This document shows, piece by piece, positions 1 to 7,298 of a stretch of 11,764 nt of DNA. Source of the stretch: Deltaproteobacteria bacterium (GTDB taxonomy: Bacteria; Desulfobacterota; Desulfobacteria; Desulfobacterales; C00003060). A program made the translations under genes and the position numbers. The notes under the pieces are model-generated. The model searched no databases and was not told the DNA's origin. It worked only from the letters and a program-made list of their open reading frames with translations. The stretch spans positions 1 through 11,764 of the forward strand of contig QMMV01000029.1 of assembly GCA_003647435.1 (NCBI GenBank), read 5' to 3'. Numbering within the stretch: the stretch's first letter is position 1; each line of letters begins with the position of its first letter.

Positions 1-165
1 CTTTCTATGCAATTAGCATATAAAGTGCATAAAAATATCATAAAAGTGGGGGTAACTATACAAAAGTCCCTCTGTAACTAATTGATATCGTTATAATAAA
101 AAATATTGAACAGTCTCAAATTGCAAAAAAGGTTTATTGGATCTTCATTGTTTTACAGAAACGGG

Positions 166-220
166 GGCTACAACCAGATTGCCTGTCCACAATAATATTT
201 TGAAAAATCCAAACTGATAC
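166..220 (-). repeat. Diverged copy of the family 1 repeat (left flank plus one palindrome arm)
   Basis: Read on the minus strand, this begins GTATCAGTTT and continues into TTATTGTGGACAGGC. The 32-nt flank (189-220) matches the flank at 11682-11713 at about 28 of 32 positions by eye. The 23-nt arm (166-188) matches the arm at 8901-8923 at about 18 of 23. No second arm is recognisable further out, so this copy is decayed or partial. It lies 40 bp upstream of the ABC operon start and in the opposite orientation to the copies at 8869 and 11682. Confidence 0.75.
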
Positions 221-227
221 ATATAGA
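200..227 (+). promoter_or_regulatory. Candidate sigma-70 promoter for the ABC export operon
   Basis: TTGAAA (200-205) and TATAGA (222-227) are separated by 16 bp, about 33 bp upstream of the ATG at 261. The -35 hexamer falls inside the repeat copy at 166-220, so the repeat may supply half of this promoter. The surroundings are AT-rich, so chance matches are likely. Confidence 0.4.
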
Positions 228-260
228 AACATCTTTCATTCTATTTTGGGAGGAATATCA

Positions 261-971
261 ATGTCCTTGGTTGAAGTAACAAAAGTTTCCAGGGTATATC
301 AGATGGGAGAAGTGGAAGTCCTTGCACTTCGCGATGTCAGCCTGTCAATTGAAGAGGCAGCCTTCGTTTCCCTGGTGGGACCTTCAGGAAGTGGCAAGAC
401 CACGCTCCTTAATCTTATGGGATGTCTGGATAGGCCGACTGCTGGAGAAATCACCGTAGACGGGCAGAAACTCAACGATCTTAACAGGCGCGAGGCAGCA
501 AATTTTAGGGGGAGGCGGCTTGGTTTTGTTTTCCAGAATTTTAGCCTGATTCCAGTGCTCACCGCGCGTGAAAACGTCGAATACCCCCTCATCATGGTTA
601 TGAATCGGCCACGGGATGAGCGGGAAAAAGCAGTAAAAGAAGTACTGGAGGCGGTTGGCATGTGGGAGATGAGAAACAAACGCCCGGCTCAGTTATCTGG
701 AGGCCAGATGCAGCGCGTAGCGGTAGCTCGCGCCCTGGTTGGCAGACCGAAACTGGTCCTGGCCGATGAGCCAACGGCCAATCTGGACTTTAAGTCGGCC
801 TCCATGGTCATCCGGCTCATGCGAAAGATGAAAGATAATTTTGGCACAACCTTTATATTTTCTACTCACGATCCCCGCATTGTGGGCGAGGCAGAGGTAA
901 TTTACAGGCTGGATGATGGGAAACTCATAGGAACAGAACAGAACTCAGGCAGGAGACAGAACAATGATTAA
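261..971 (+). CDS. ABC transporter ATP-binding protein, LolD/MacB type
   Basis: This is the cytoplasmic ATPase that should power the FtsX-type permease encoded next. All nucleotide-binding motifs are present in the 236-aa product: Walker A GPSGSGKTT (residues 40-48), Q-loop glutamine 92, signature LSGGQ (145-149), Walker B LVLADE (165-170, catalytic E170) and H-loop H203. The length and the ADEPTANLD signature are typical of the LolD/MacB/FtsE (3.A.1.122-like) family. An in-frame TTG at 246 would extend the protein by five residues. I prefer ATG 261 because GGGAGG (248-253) is a good Shine-Dalgarno sequence for it. The gene overlaps the permease start by 8 bp, indicating translational coupling. 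I assign no gene symbol because only one permease follows, unlike LolCDE with LolC plus LolE. Confidence 0.93.
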   Translation: MSLVEVTKVSRVYQMGEVEVLALRDVSLSIEEAAFVSLVGPSGSGKTTLLNLMGCLDRPTAGEITVDGQKLNDLNRREAANFRGRRLGFVFQNFSLIPVLTARENVEYPLIMVMNRPRDEREKAVKEVLEAVGMWEMRNKRPAQLSGGQMQRVAVARALVGRPKLVLADEPTANLDFKSASMVIRLMRKMKDNFGTTFIFSTHDPRIVGEAEVIYRLDDGKLIGTEQNSGRRQNND

Positions 972-2217
972 CATCTTCAGGATAGCGGTTAGAAACCTGT
1001 TCCGTCACAGAAGAAAAACACTCCTCAGTTCCTTGTTGATCACCATAGGTGTACTGATGGTCGTACTTTTTTCCAGCGGCGCCGGCTCTTTTAAGACTTT
1101 GATGATCGGCCAGATCACCGACGCCAGTCTTGCTCAAATACAAATCCACAAGAAAGGGTTTGTCTCTTCTATCGATACCATGCCTCTTCACCTGAACCTC
1201 AGCCCGAAGGCATATAAAAAGGTGAAAGATATCCTGGACAAGAATCCACAGGTAGACTGCTATGCGCCTAGGATCAAATTAGGAGCCGTGTTAAGCAATT
1301 ACCTGGAGACGACCAATATCCGGCTTAACGCCATAAAACCGGACAGCGAAATAAGGGTCTGCCCTGCTCTCAGAGAGCGATTTACATTCAAAGGTAAACC
1401 TCCGGGAGAAAGCTTGATAAAGCCTGGAGAGATTATTATCCCGGACAGGCTGGCTAAAGGGTTAGATATAAAGATAGGAGACACCGTTGTTGTAGTTGCT
1501 CACAACAAGGATGGCTCTGTGAACGGCCTGAATTTTACGGTGGCCGGAATTGTAGAGACCCTCCTCGGCCCGCAGGGTAAGGAGGGCTATATTCACATCA
1601 AGGATGCTCGAACGCTGCTCAGAATAGACAGGCCCGAGGTAACCGAGGTTGCCATACGCATAAAGGACTTTGACAGGTTGAATGCAGTTTATTCGGATAT
1701 CAAGGCAGCCCTGAGTGAATACAAAAATCCGAGAGGAAAGCCCATATTTGAGATTCATACGTGGGAAAAACTCTCGCCGTTTCATAATATAGCCAATATG
1801 ATAGATCTAATGACTGTTTCCATGAAAATTGTCATGATCGCAATTGTTCTGATAAGCGTTCTGAATCTGATGATGATGTCGGTATATGAGAGAGTGAGGG
1901 AAATCGGAACCATTACGGCTATCGGCACGCCTCCGGCCAAGGTCATGGGGCTTTTTTTGGCCGAAGGCTTTTCCCTTGGGCTGTTCAGTACCCTGCTTGG
2001 GAACACAATCGCCATAGCAGGGATCTATCTTCTCAACATCTATGAGGTCAGGTTCTCCTTCGGGCGTATGGAAAACCTGCTGCTTTCTCCCTCGGTCAAT
2101 TTTTCTGAACTGCTCTGGGTGTCGGCTATCGTGCTTGTGGTTTCTGTCTTTGCAACCCTGCAGCCTGCTTACAGGGCGGCCAGGATGAAACCTGTTGATG
2201 CTTTAAGGCACGTGTAA
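964..2217 (+). CDS. ABC transporter permease with FtsX/MacB domain
   Basis: This is a 417-aa inner-membrane permease, the partner of the ATPase it overlaps. It has the MacB/LolC-E architecture. A short basic cytoplasmic start (RNLFRHRRK) is followed by TM1 at about 20-42. A large periplasmic domain of about 240 residues comes next, then a C-terminal FtsX domain with three TM segments (about 288-310, 326-357, 383-402). The cytoplasmic loop after TM2 carries YERVREIGTITAIG (E-I-G at 313-315), the hallmark coupling region of the family. The C-terminus, AARMKPVDALRHV, is also typical. AGGAG at 951-955 serves ATG 964. Such permeases act by mechanotransmission on periplasmic or lipid substrates rather than forming a classical channel. 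With a single permease gene, a homodimer is expected. The substrate cannot be read from the sequence. Confidence 0.92.
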   Translation: MINIFRIAVRNLFRHRRKTLLSSLLITIGVLMVVLFSSGAGSFKTLMIGQITDASLAQIQIHKKGFVSSIDTMPLHLNLSPKAYKKVKDILDKNPQVDCYAPRIKLGAVLSNYLETTNIRLNAIKPDSEIRVCPALRERFTFKGKPPGESLIKPGEIIIPDRLAKGLDIKIGDTVVVVAHNKDGSVNGLNFTVAGIVETLLGPQGKEGYIHIKDARTLLRIDRPEVTEVAIRIKDFDRLNAVYSDIKAALSEYKNPRGKPIFEIHTWEKLSPFHNIANMIDLMTVSMKIVMIAIVLISVLNLMMMSVYERVREIGTITAIGTPPAKVMGLFLAEGFSLGLFSTLLGNTIAIAGIYLLNIYEVRFSFGRMENLLLSPSVNFSELLWVSAIVLVVSVFATLQPAYRAARMKPVDALRHV

Positions 2218-2259
2218 GATTGAAAGTGGTTAAGGTTAGTGAAATTTATGGGAGGCTTC

Positions 2260-2994
2260 ATGAAAAAGGTTTTAATGGTGGCTGTGCTGATATTTTTTGC
2301 AGCCGTCTTTCCGGCATTTGCGCTTGATGGCAACGACATACTGAAAAAGGTCGACAGGAATCTCAATCCTGAGACCTTTGAGATGTACAGGAAACTAATC
2401 AATATAGAACCGGATGGCTCCAGGAAGGAGTTTGTTCTCTATACCCTGAAAAAGGGCGCTGACAGGGTTGTTTCGCTTTTTATTTCTCCTGCAAGCGAGA
2501 AGGGTCGGGCCACCCTGCGTGTGGGAGAAAATATGTGGCTTTACATTCCAAGCGTGGGCAAACCAATCCGCATTACGAGCCTGCAGTCTATTACTGGGGG
2601 AATATTCAATAACTCAGACATAATGAGACTTGACTATAGCGCAGAATATAACTGTGAAAAGATAGAGGAAAGAGATGGACAATACCTGCTTCATCTAAAG
2701 GCAAGGACAAGAACGGTGGCTTATGACAGGGTAAAGATGTGGGTGCACAGCGAAGAGTTGCTTCCAGCAAAGCTCGAATGCTATGCGGCCTCAGGAATGT
2801 TGATCAAAACCCTTCATTTCAAAGAAATCAAGGACTTTGATAATGGTATTGTGCGTCCCGCTGTTGTAGAGACAGACAGCCCTCTACACAAGGGCTATAA
2901 ATCGGTGATGATCTTTGCCGGAATAAAGAGGAAAAAGCTTGCCGATGAGGTTTTTACCATTAATTATCTCTCGAGAGTGGGGAATCTGAGATAA
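2260..2994 (+). CDS. LolA-like periplasmic protein (outer membrane lipoprotein-sorting family, COG2834-like)
   Basis: The 244-aa product has a signal peptide at 1-21 (MKK, hydrophobic core, cleavage after AFA) and a mature half-barrel-type domain. The segments FISPASEKGRATLR, MWLYIPSVGKPIRI and SDIMRLDYS resemble the LolA_like family that accompanies envelope exporters. Members of this fold shield lipids or lipoproteins across the periplasm, so a shuttle role between the permease and the outer-membrane barrel is inferred. An in-frame GTG (2239) and ATG (2248) lie upstream. ATG 2260 is chosen because GGGAGG at 2250-2255 precedes it and the signal peptide then starts cleanly. The gene follows the permease by 42 bp and precedes the barrel gene by 4 bp. 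It is not canonical LolA: it is longer and lacks an adjacent lolB. Confidence 0.85.
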   Translation: MKKVLMVAVLIFFAAVFPAFALDGNDILKKVDRNLNPETFEMYRKLINIEPDGSRKEFVLYTLKKGADRVVSLFISPASEKGRATLRVGENMWLYIPSVGKPIRITSLQSITGGIFNNSDIMRLDYSAEYNCEKIEERDGQYLLHLKARTRTVAYDRVKMWVHSEELLPAKLECYAASGMLIKTLHFKEIKDFDNGIVRPAVVETDSPLHKGYKSVMIFAGIKRKKLADEVFTINYLSRVGNLR

Positions 2995-2998
2995 GATA

Positions 2999-4306
2999 GT
3001 GACGCGGTCGCCTAAAATCGGCGAGATCGTCTTGCTGGTCATGGTGTTATTTGCCTGCACTGCCCGTGCCGGTGAATATGACTTTGATATTCCGGGAATT
3101 AAAAAAAGACCATATGAGATCGGCGGCAACTTAGAGACACGAGGCATCCTGCACAGGCTCAACCGTCACGGCCTTCTCTATAAAACGAAATACTATGACG
3201 CATCGGAGTCCGCCACGCGGGGCGAGTTTCACCAGATATTGGAATTGAATGGAAGAGTTCTTGTTGGGCCGTTGAGGGCCAGGATCAAGACCCATTCGGA
3301 GTATGTGGAGACTTATCGGCATCATGATCTCGACCATGAGCTGTACGAAGCGTATCTTACTTATAACACCTCTCCAGCCTTCACTTTGCAGACAGGAAAA
3401 AGGGTATTCAAATGGGGCAAGGGCTATGCCTGGAACCCGGTGGGATTTGTGAACCGTCCTAAAGATCCGGAGGACCCGGAGCGCGACCTGGAAGGATTCA
3501 CCGCACTCGGCGCCGATTTCATCAGGAGCTTTGGGCCAGCGGGCCTTCAGAGCCTCTCTTTCACCCCTCTTATCCTGCCGGTATCGAACCATATTAACCA
3601 GGAACTCGGCGAGAGCGGCGACACCCTGATTGCAGCGAAATTATATCTTCTGCTCTATGATACCGATCTCGATTTCATGGTTCGGCTCGGCCCGCGCCGG
3701 CCTGAGATGTATGGAATTGATTTTTCCCGCAATCTCAAGGAAAACCTGGAGGTACACGGGGAGCTTGCCTATTTGCGCGGCTACGAGCATAAGGCGCTTG
3801 ACGACGGGGGAAAACTCGCAAGCGAAACATCAAATGCATTCAGCTTTCTCTTTGGGCTTCGTTACCTTACTGCTTCAGACACCACACTTATCTTTGAGTA
3901 TTATCACCACGGCGAAGGCTATGATTCAGGCGAGGCAGACCGCTTTTACAGTTTTCTCGATCAATCCTGCAGAAACTATCTTGATACAAAAAACCAGCAG
4001 CAAATTGACAGGGCCGGGAAGGTCCGGCAAGCCTATCTGCGAGACAAAAACTTCATGAAAGACTATCTCTACCTGAAAGTCTCTCAGAAAGAGCCTTTCG
4101 ACATCCTCTATCTGACCCCCTATATCACACTTATTGCAAACCTGAACGATGGCAGCTTTTCTGTGTCCCCCTCCGCTACATATCGGCCGGTCACCAACCT
4201 GGAACTCACGCTACGGACAATATTTCCGATCGGGGGGTCAATGACGGAATACGGAGAAAAACAGGACCGCTGCAGGATGGAGCTGCGGGTGAAGTATTAT
4301 TTCTAA
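2999..4306 (+). CDS. Outer-membrane beta-barrel protein of the ABC/LolA-like operon
   Basis: The 435-aa product has an N-terminal signal peptide (about 1-24, ending CTARA). The body has alternating hydrophobic and polar beta-strands and ends in VKYYF, the terminal aromatic expected of a BAM substrate. The segment around GKRVFKWGKGYAWNPVGFVN (residues about 131-150) resembles the WG...N..NP core of DUF1302-like barrels that partner with LolA-like proteins in RND systems. That resemblance is by eye. The start is GTG 2999, 4 bp after the LolA-like stop, with only a weak purine-rich SD (GAGATAAGA). No better start preserves the signal peptide. A lipobox reading (LFAC, Cys20) is possible but poor because of Phe at -2. 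The inferred role is outer-membrane exit or insertion site for the operon's substrate. Confidence 0.8.
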   Translation: MTRSPKIGEIVLLVMVLFACTARAGEYDFDIPGIKKRPYEIGGNLETRGILHRLNRHGLLYKTKYYDASESATRGEFHQILELNGRVLVGPLRARIKTHSEYVETYRHHDLDHELYEAYLTYNTSPAFTLQTGKRVFKWGKGYAWNPVGFVNRPKDPEDPERDLEGFTALGADFIRSFGPAGLQSLSFTPLILPVSNHINQELGESGDTLIAAKLYLLLYDTDLDFMVRLGPRRPEMYGIDFSRNLKENLEVHGELAYLRGYEHKALDDGGKLASETSNAFSFLFGLRYLTASDTTLIFEYYHHGEGYDSGEADRFYSFLDQSCRNYLDTKNQQQIDRAGKVRQAYLRDKNFMKDYLYLKVSQKEPFDILYLTPYITLIANLNDGSFSVSPSATYRPVTNLELTLRTIFPIGGSMTEYGEKQDRCRMELRVKYYF

Positions 4307-4402
4307 GAAAGGCTTGATGGATGTGGATGTATCCCCATTTCCCGATCGGCACCGGAGCAAGACTTCGCGGGAGTGACGGGCCTGGAGGCGTTTCGGCAAT
4401 CA

Positions 4403-5350
4403 TCAAGGTTTATGTTCTTTTTTTCTACGAAGCTCAAGGATGTGTTTTAACGTAAACCATTTTTTTAAGCCCGGCATTGCATGGCGGATGTTATCTAAGT
4501 TTTCCCTGGCTGCTTTTTCACCTTCCTGAATTAGATTCTTTGCGTGCGAAAAGTCAGCCCAATGTAGGTCCTTAACATCAGGACGTATTACAACATCGGC
4601 TTCCATTAGTTCGTAATTTTCCAGGTAATGCGACATGAGTTCGCGGGCTCTGAAGTAGATATCAGATGCAGTTCTGATCTCTTTTTCCAAACAGATATCC
4701 TTGCCCACAGCTACTGCTATTACGATATCGGCGCCTTCCTTTCTGGCCACAGTAATGGGAACAAGGCAAATAATTCCTCCATCTGCCAGAAGTCTTTCTC
4801 CTTCTCTTACAGGTTGTATGGTACCCGGCACAGCACAACTTGCCAGCACAGCTTCGCGAAGAGAACCCCTGGAAAATACAATCTGCTCACCGGTTATCAG
4901 ATCTGTAGCAACAGCCCGGAAGGGGATCCGTGTCTCCTGGATCTCGATATCAGGAATAAAATGGTTGATTGTGGACTGGAAGTCTTCTTTGGAGAGCAAG
5001 CCGGGACTGAACATTGCATGGGCAAGTTGAAATCGATCTTTGAAAAAACTCTCAATCTTGCGGGCGAGTCCTGCCTTATCCAATTTGCTGCGTTTTTCCA
5101 GGGCCTTGAATACCGAAGATTGAAACTCAGGGCTGTTGAGATATTCGTCTATCTTTTTTTCCATTTCAGCAATGCCGATACCGCTTGCATACGCCCCACC
5201 AACCAGCGAACCGATACTGGTACCCGTAAGTACATGAATAGGGATTGCCTCCTGCTCGAATACCTTCAGCACTCCTATATGCGCAAGCCCCCGTGCACCC
5301 CCGGCGCCGAGGGCCAGGCCGATACGTTTATGCATCCACGGTGATTTCAC
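4403..5350 (-). CDS. Patatin-like phospholipase (RssA/NTE-type serine hydrolase)
   Basis: The 315-aa product has the complete catalytic layout of bacterial patatins. The oxyanion-hole loop is GAGGARG (residues 15-21), the nucleophile elbow is GTSIG with Ser45, and the dyad aspartate is Asp190 in LADGG. It should hydrolyse acyl esters of membrane lipids. No signal peptide is visible, so it is probably cytosolic or membrane-peripheral. The chosen GTG start (5350) has AGGAAA 6-7 nt upstream. The in-frame ATG at 5335 (giving MHKRIGLALG) is a plausible alternative but has a poorer SD. The gene is convergent with the export operon, with a 96-bp gap lacking a clear terminator. A functional link to lipid trafficking is possible but is only proximity. 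Confidence 0.92.
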   Translation of the reverse strand: MKSPWMHKRIGLALGAGGARGLAHIGVLKVFEQEAIPIHVLTGTSIGSLVGGAYASGIGIAEMEKKIDEYLNSPEFQSSVFKALEKRSKLDKAGLARKIESFFKDRFQLAHAMFSPGLLSKEDFQSTINHFIPDIEIQETRIPFRAVATDLITGEQIVFSRGSLREAVLASCAVPGTIQPVREGERLLADGGIICLVPITVARKEGADIVIAVAVGKDICLEKEIRTASDIYFRARELMSHYLENYELMEADVVIRPDVKDLHWADFSHAKNLIQEGEKAARENLDNIRHAMPGLKKWFTLKHILELRRKKEHKP

Positions 5351-5357
5351 AATATTT

Positions 5358-5387
5358 CCTATATCAAACCCGCTATCCGATAGTCAA
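5358..5387 (-). promoter_or_regulatory. Candidate promoter for the patatin gene
   Basis: On the minus strand, TTGACT (5382-5387) and TATAGG (5358-5363) are separated by 18 bp. The -10 element ends only 7 nt before the GTG start and overlaps the putative SD, so the transcript would be almost leaderless. This makes the call weak. Confidence 0.25.
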
Positions 5388-5431
5388 AACAAATAAATTG
5401 GCATTGTAACTATTCGGTTTCAAACTTCCAT

Positions 5432-5558
5432 GGTTCAGGGTTGAACGAATGAAAATTGAGCTTCGTATGGTTGATATTCCCTTGCATAAAGAACGGCTCG
5501 GCAGTTACATCTCAATAAATACGGAGAGCGCAAGGCAACCAGCTGTCAACCCTGAACC
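5432..5558 (+). repeat. Family 2 repeat, copy A (terminally inverted, upstream of gpmI)
   Basis: Perfect 13-bp terminal inverted repeats, GGTTCAGGGTTGA (5432-5444) and TCAACCCTGAACC (5546-5558), enclose about 101 bp. The interior matches copy B (10096-10213, opposite strand) at roughly 84-85 of 98 positions with no gaps by eye, for example GAGCTTCGTA, CATAAAGAA and TTACATCTCAA. The repeat ends 64 bp before the gpmI ATG. An open frame runs from ATG 5449 to TAA 5611-5613 (54 codons). The A/B differences in that frame are almost all amino-acid changing, so I do not call it a gene. The size and terminal repeats resemble a non-autonomous MITE-like element. No target-site duplication was identified. 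Confidence 0.85.
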
Positions 5559-5622
5559 CGGCAACCCGGACAGTTCCTTGGCATTTTCCCCAATCCGTGG
5601 TATGAGGAAATAAGGAGCTATC

Positions 5623-7176
5623 ATGAAACCTGTTGCAGTGATTATCCGCGATGGCTGGGGCTATCGCGAAGAGACGGAAGGAAACGCTGTCAAAGCGGCA
5701 AAGACGCCAAACGTGGATTCATATCTTGCCAACTACCCTTGGGTCTTGATTCAAGCCTCCGGAGAGGCTGTAGGCCTGCCGCCAGGATATCAGGGGTCAA
5801 GCGAGGTCGGCCATCTGAATATGGGCGCCGGCAGGATTGTAATCCAGGAACTCAAGAGAATCAACGATGCGATGATGGACGGCTCCCTCTTTGAGACGGA
5901 GAACTTCAAGCTGCTGGTAGAAAACTGCAAGAAAAACGACTCGCGGTTCCACCTGCTTGGACTGTTGCAAGATGAAGGGGTTCACGCCCACTGTGATCAG
6001 ATGTTTAAGATTATGCGTGCGGCCAGGAAGCGAGGTGCGAAAGAGATCATTATCCACATCTTCACCGACGGCCGCGACACGCCGCCCCGCTCCACGCTTC
6101 AATACATCGAACAACTAAATGAAGTCATGACAGAGATAGGCAATTGTCGCGTGGGGACCCTGATGGGACGCTATTACAGTATGGATCGCTCCCGGGATTG
6201 GAAGCTGACCAGCACCGCCTTTGAGTGTATCGTAAACGCCACCGGCCGAAAGGCCGAATCCGCCGAGGCCGCGGTGGAGGAATCTTACGCAAAAGACAAG
6301 ACGCCTGACGGCGTTGACATGTTCGACGAGTACATCCCGCCTTACGTTATTGGAGACTATGATGGGGTCAGGGACGGAGACTCCGTGCTCCATACAAACT
6401 TTCGCCAGGACCGCGCCATTCAGCTTTCCATGGCCTTTGTCGAAGACGACTACCCGGGGAGGCGTTCGCGTCGGCCGGATTGTCTGTATGCTGGTCTTAC
6501 CCGCTATTACAATGAGTTTGAGCGTTTCATTCTTCCGGCTATGGGTACCGGGGGCGGCATGAAAAATCTACTTGGCGAGGTCATCAGCAACAAGGGTCTC
6601 AAGCAGTTGCGCCTCGCAGAAACACAGAAATACCGCCATGTTACCAGCTTTTTCAACGGGAAATCGACCAGGCCGTATCCGGGTGAGGACGATATTGAGA
6701 TAAAGAGCCAGTATGATCCCGCTACATTCGCTTCGCACCCAGAGATGAATGCCTACGATGTGCGGGACAAGTTTCTTGAAGTCGTCAGCGGGGGGTGTGA
6801 CTATGCCTTTATCCTCATCAATTTTGCCAACTGTGATATGGTGGGACATACCGGCGACATGGCCGCTGCAACCAAAGCCGTCGAGGTGGTAGACGAATGT
6901 GTCGGAGATTGCATCAACCGACTCCTTGAGCTGGATGCCGAGATTCTGCTTACTGCTGACCACGGAAACGCCGAAGAGATGATAGATCCGAAGACCAAGC
7001 GGGTAAAAACCAGCCACACCGTGAATCCGGTAGAGCTGATTTATATCAGCAGCAAAGCGAGAGATAGGAAGCTCAGACGGGGTGGCAAGCTCGCCGATAT
7101 CGCGCCCACTGTTCTCAGGCTCATGAAAATCGACATCCCGCCTGAAATGACAGCGACCCAGTTGATCGAGGGGTAA
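5623..7176 (+). CDS. gpmI: 2,3-bisphosphoglycerate-independent phosphoglycerate mutase
   Basis: This cytosolic glycolysis/gluconeogenesis enzyme interconverts 3- and 2-phosphoglycerate through a phosphoserine intermediate with two metal ions. The 517-aa length is normal. The motifs run in order: metal ligand D10 in RDGWG, phosphorylated Ser60 in SSEVGHLNMGAGR, FTDGRDTPP, GRYYSMDRSRDWKLT, metal ligands D405 and H409 in CDMVGHTGD, D446/H447 in TADHGNAEEM, and SHTVNPVE near the end. The usual LDGWG reads RDGWG and GNSEVGH reads GSSEVGH, both outside the catalytic residues. ATG 5623 has AAGGAG at 5612-5617. The gene stands alone, preceded by repeat copy A and convergent with the FAD-dehydrogenase gene. 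Confidence 0.97.
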   Translation: MKPVAVIIRDGWGYREETEGNAVKAAKTPNVDSYLANYPWVLIQASGEAVGLPPGYQGSSEVGHLNMGAGRIVIQELKRINDAMMDGSLFETENFKLLVENCKKNDSRFHLLGLLQDEGVHAHCDQMFKIMRAARKRGAKEIIIHIFTDGRDTPPRSTLQYIEQLNEVMTEIGNCRVGTLMGRYYSMDRSRDWKLTSTAFECIVNATGRKAESAEAAVEESYAKDKTPDGVDMFDEYIPPYVIGDYDGVRDGDSVLHTNFRQDRAIQLSMAFVEDDYPGRRSRRPDCLYAGLTRYYNEFERFILPAMGTGGGMKNLLGEVISNKGLKQLRLAETQKYRHVTSFFNGKSTRPYPGEDDIEIKSQYDPATFASHPEMNAYDVRDKFLEVVSGGCDYAFILINFANCDMVGHTGDMAAATKAVEVVDECVGDCINRLLELDAEILLTADHGNAEEMIDPKTKRVKTSHTVNPVELIYISSKARDRKLRRGGKLADIAPTVLRLMKIDIPPEMTATQLIEG

Positions 7177-7221
7177 GGATACCCGCCCACCACAATGTGA
7201 ACTGCAAAAACGAGCACATTC

Positions 7222-7256
7222 CCCGCAGGTGCTGCCGGAGGGCAGTGCTTCGCGGG
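7222..7256. terminator. GC-rich hairpin between convergent genes
   Basis: The outer arms CCCGC (7222-7226) and GCGGG (7252-7256) and the inner arms CTGCC (7232-7236) and GGCAG (7241-7245), with a GGAG tetraloop, form a two-part stem. It lies between the gpmI stop and the stop of the minus-strand FAD gene, the right place for a bidirectional terminator. It has no U-tract on either side, so intrinsic termination is uncertain. Confidence 0.35.
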
Positions 7257-7298
7257 CGGCTGACAGGCGAATATGAAACCAAAGGGGAATCCAGAAGA

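Noticed and set aside
1..165. Short ORF from ATG 7 (24 codons) and a TATGC/GCATA inverted repeat at 6-20
   Set aside because: The ORF has no SD and a low-complexity AT-rich composition. The 5-bp arms are expected by chance in such sequence. Nothing else is supportable in this stretch.
4307..4402. Terminator between the barrel and patatin genes
   Set aside because: Only a 7-bp CTTGATG/CATCAAG repeat about 80 bp apart was found, with no compact hairpin or T-run.
5578..5606. Promoter TTGGCA-17-TATGAG upstream of gpmI
   Set aside because: The hexamers are reasonable, but transcription would start at about the SD (5612-5617), leaving no usable ribosome-binding site.
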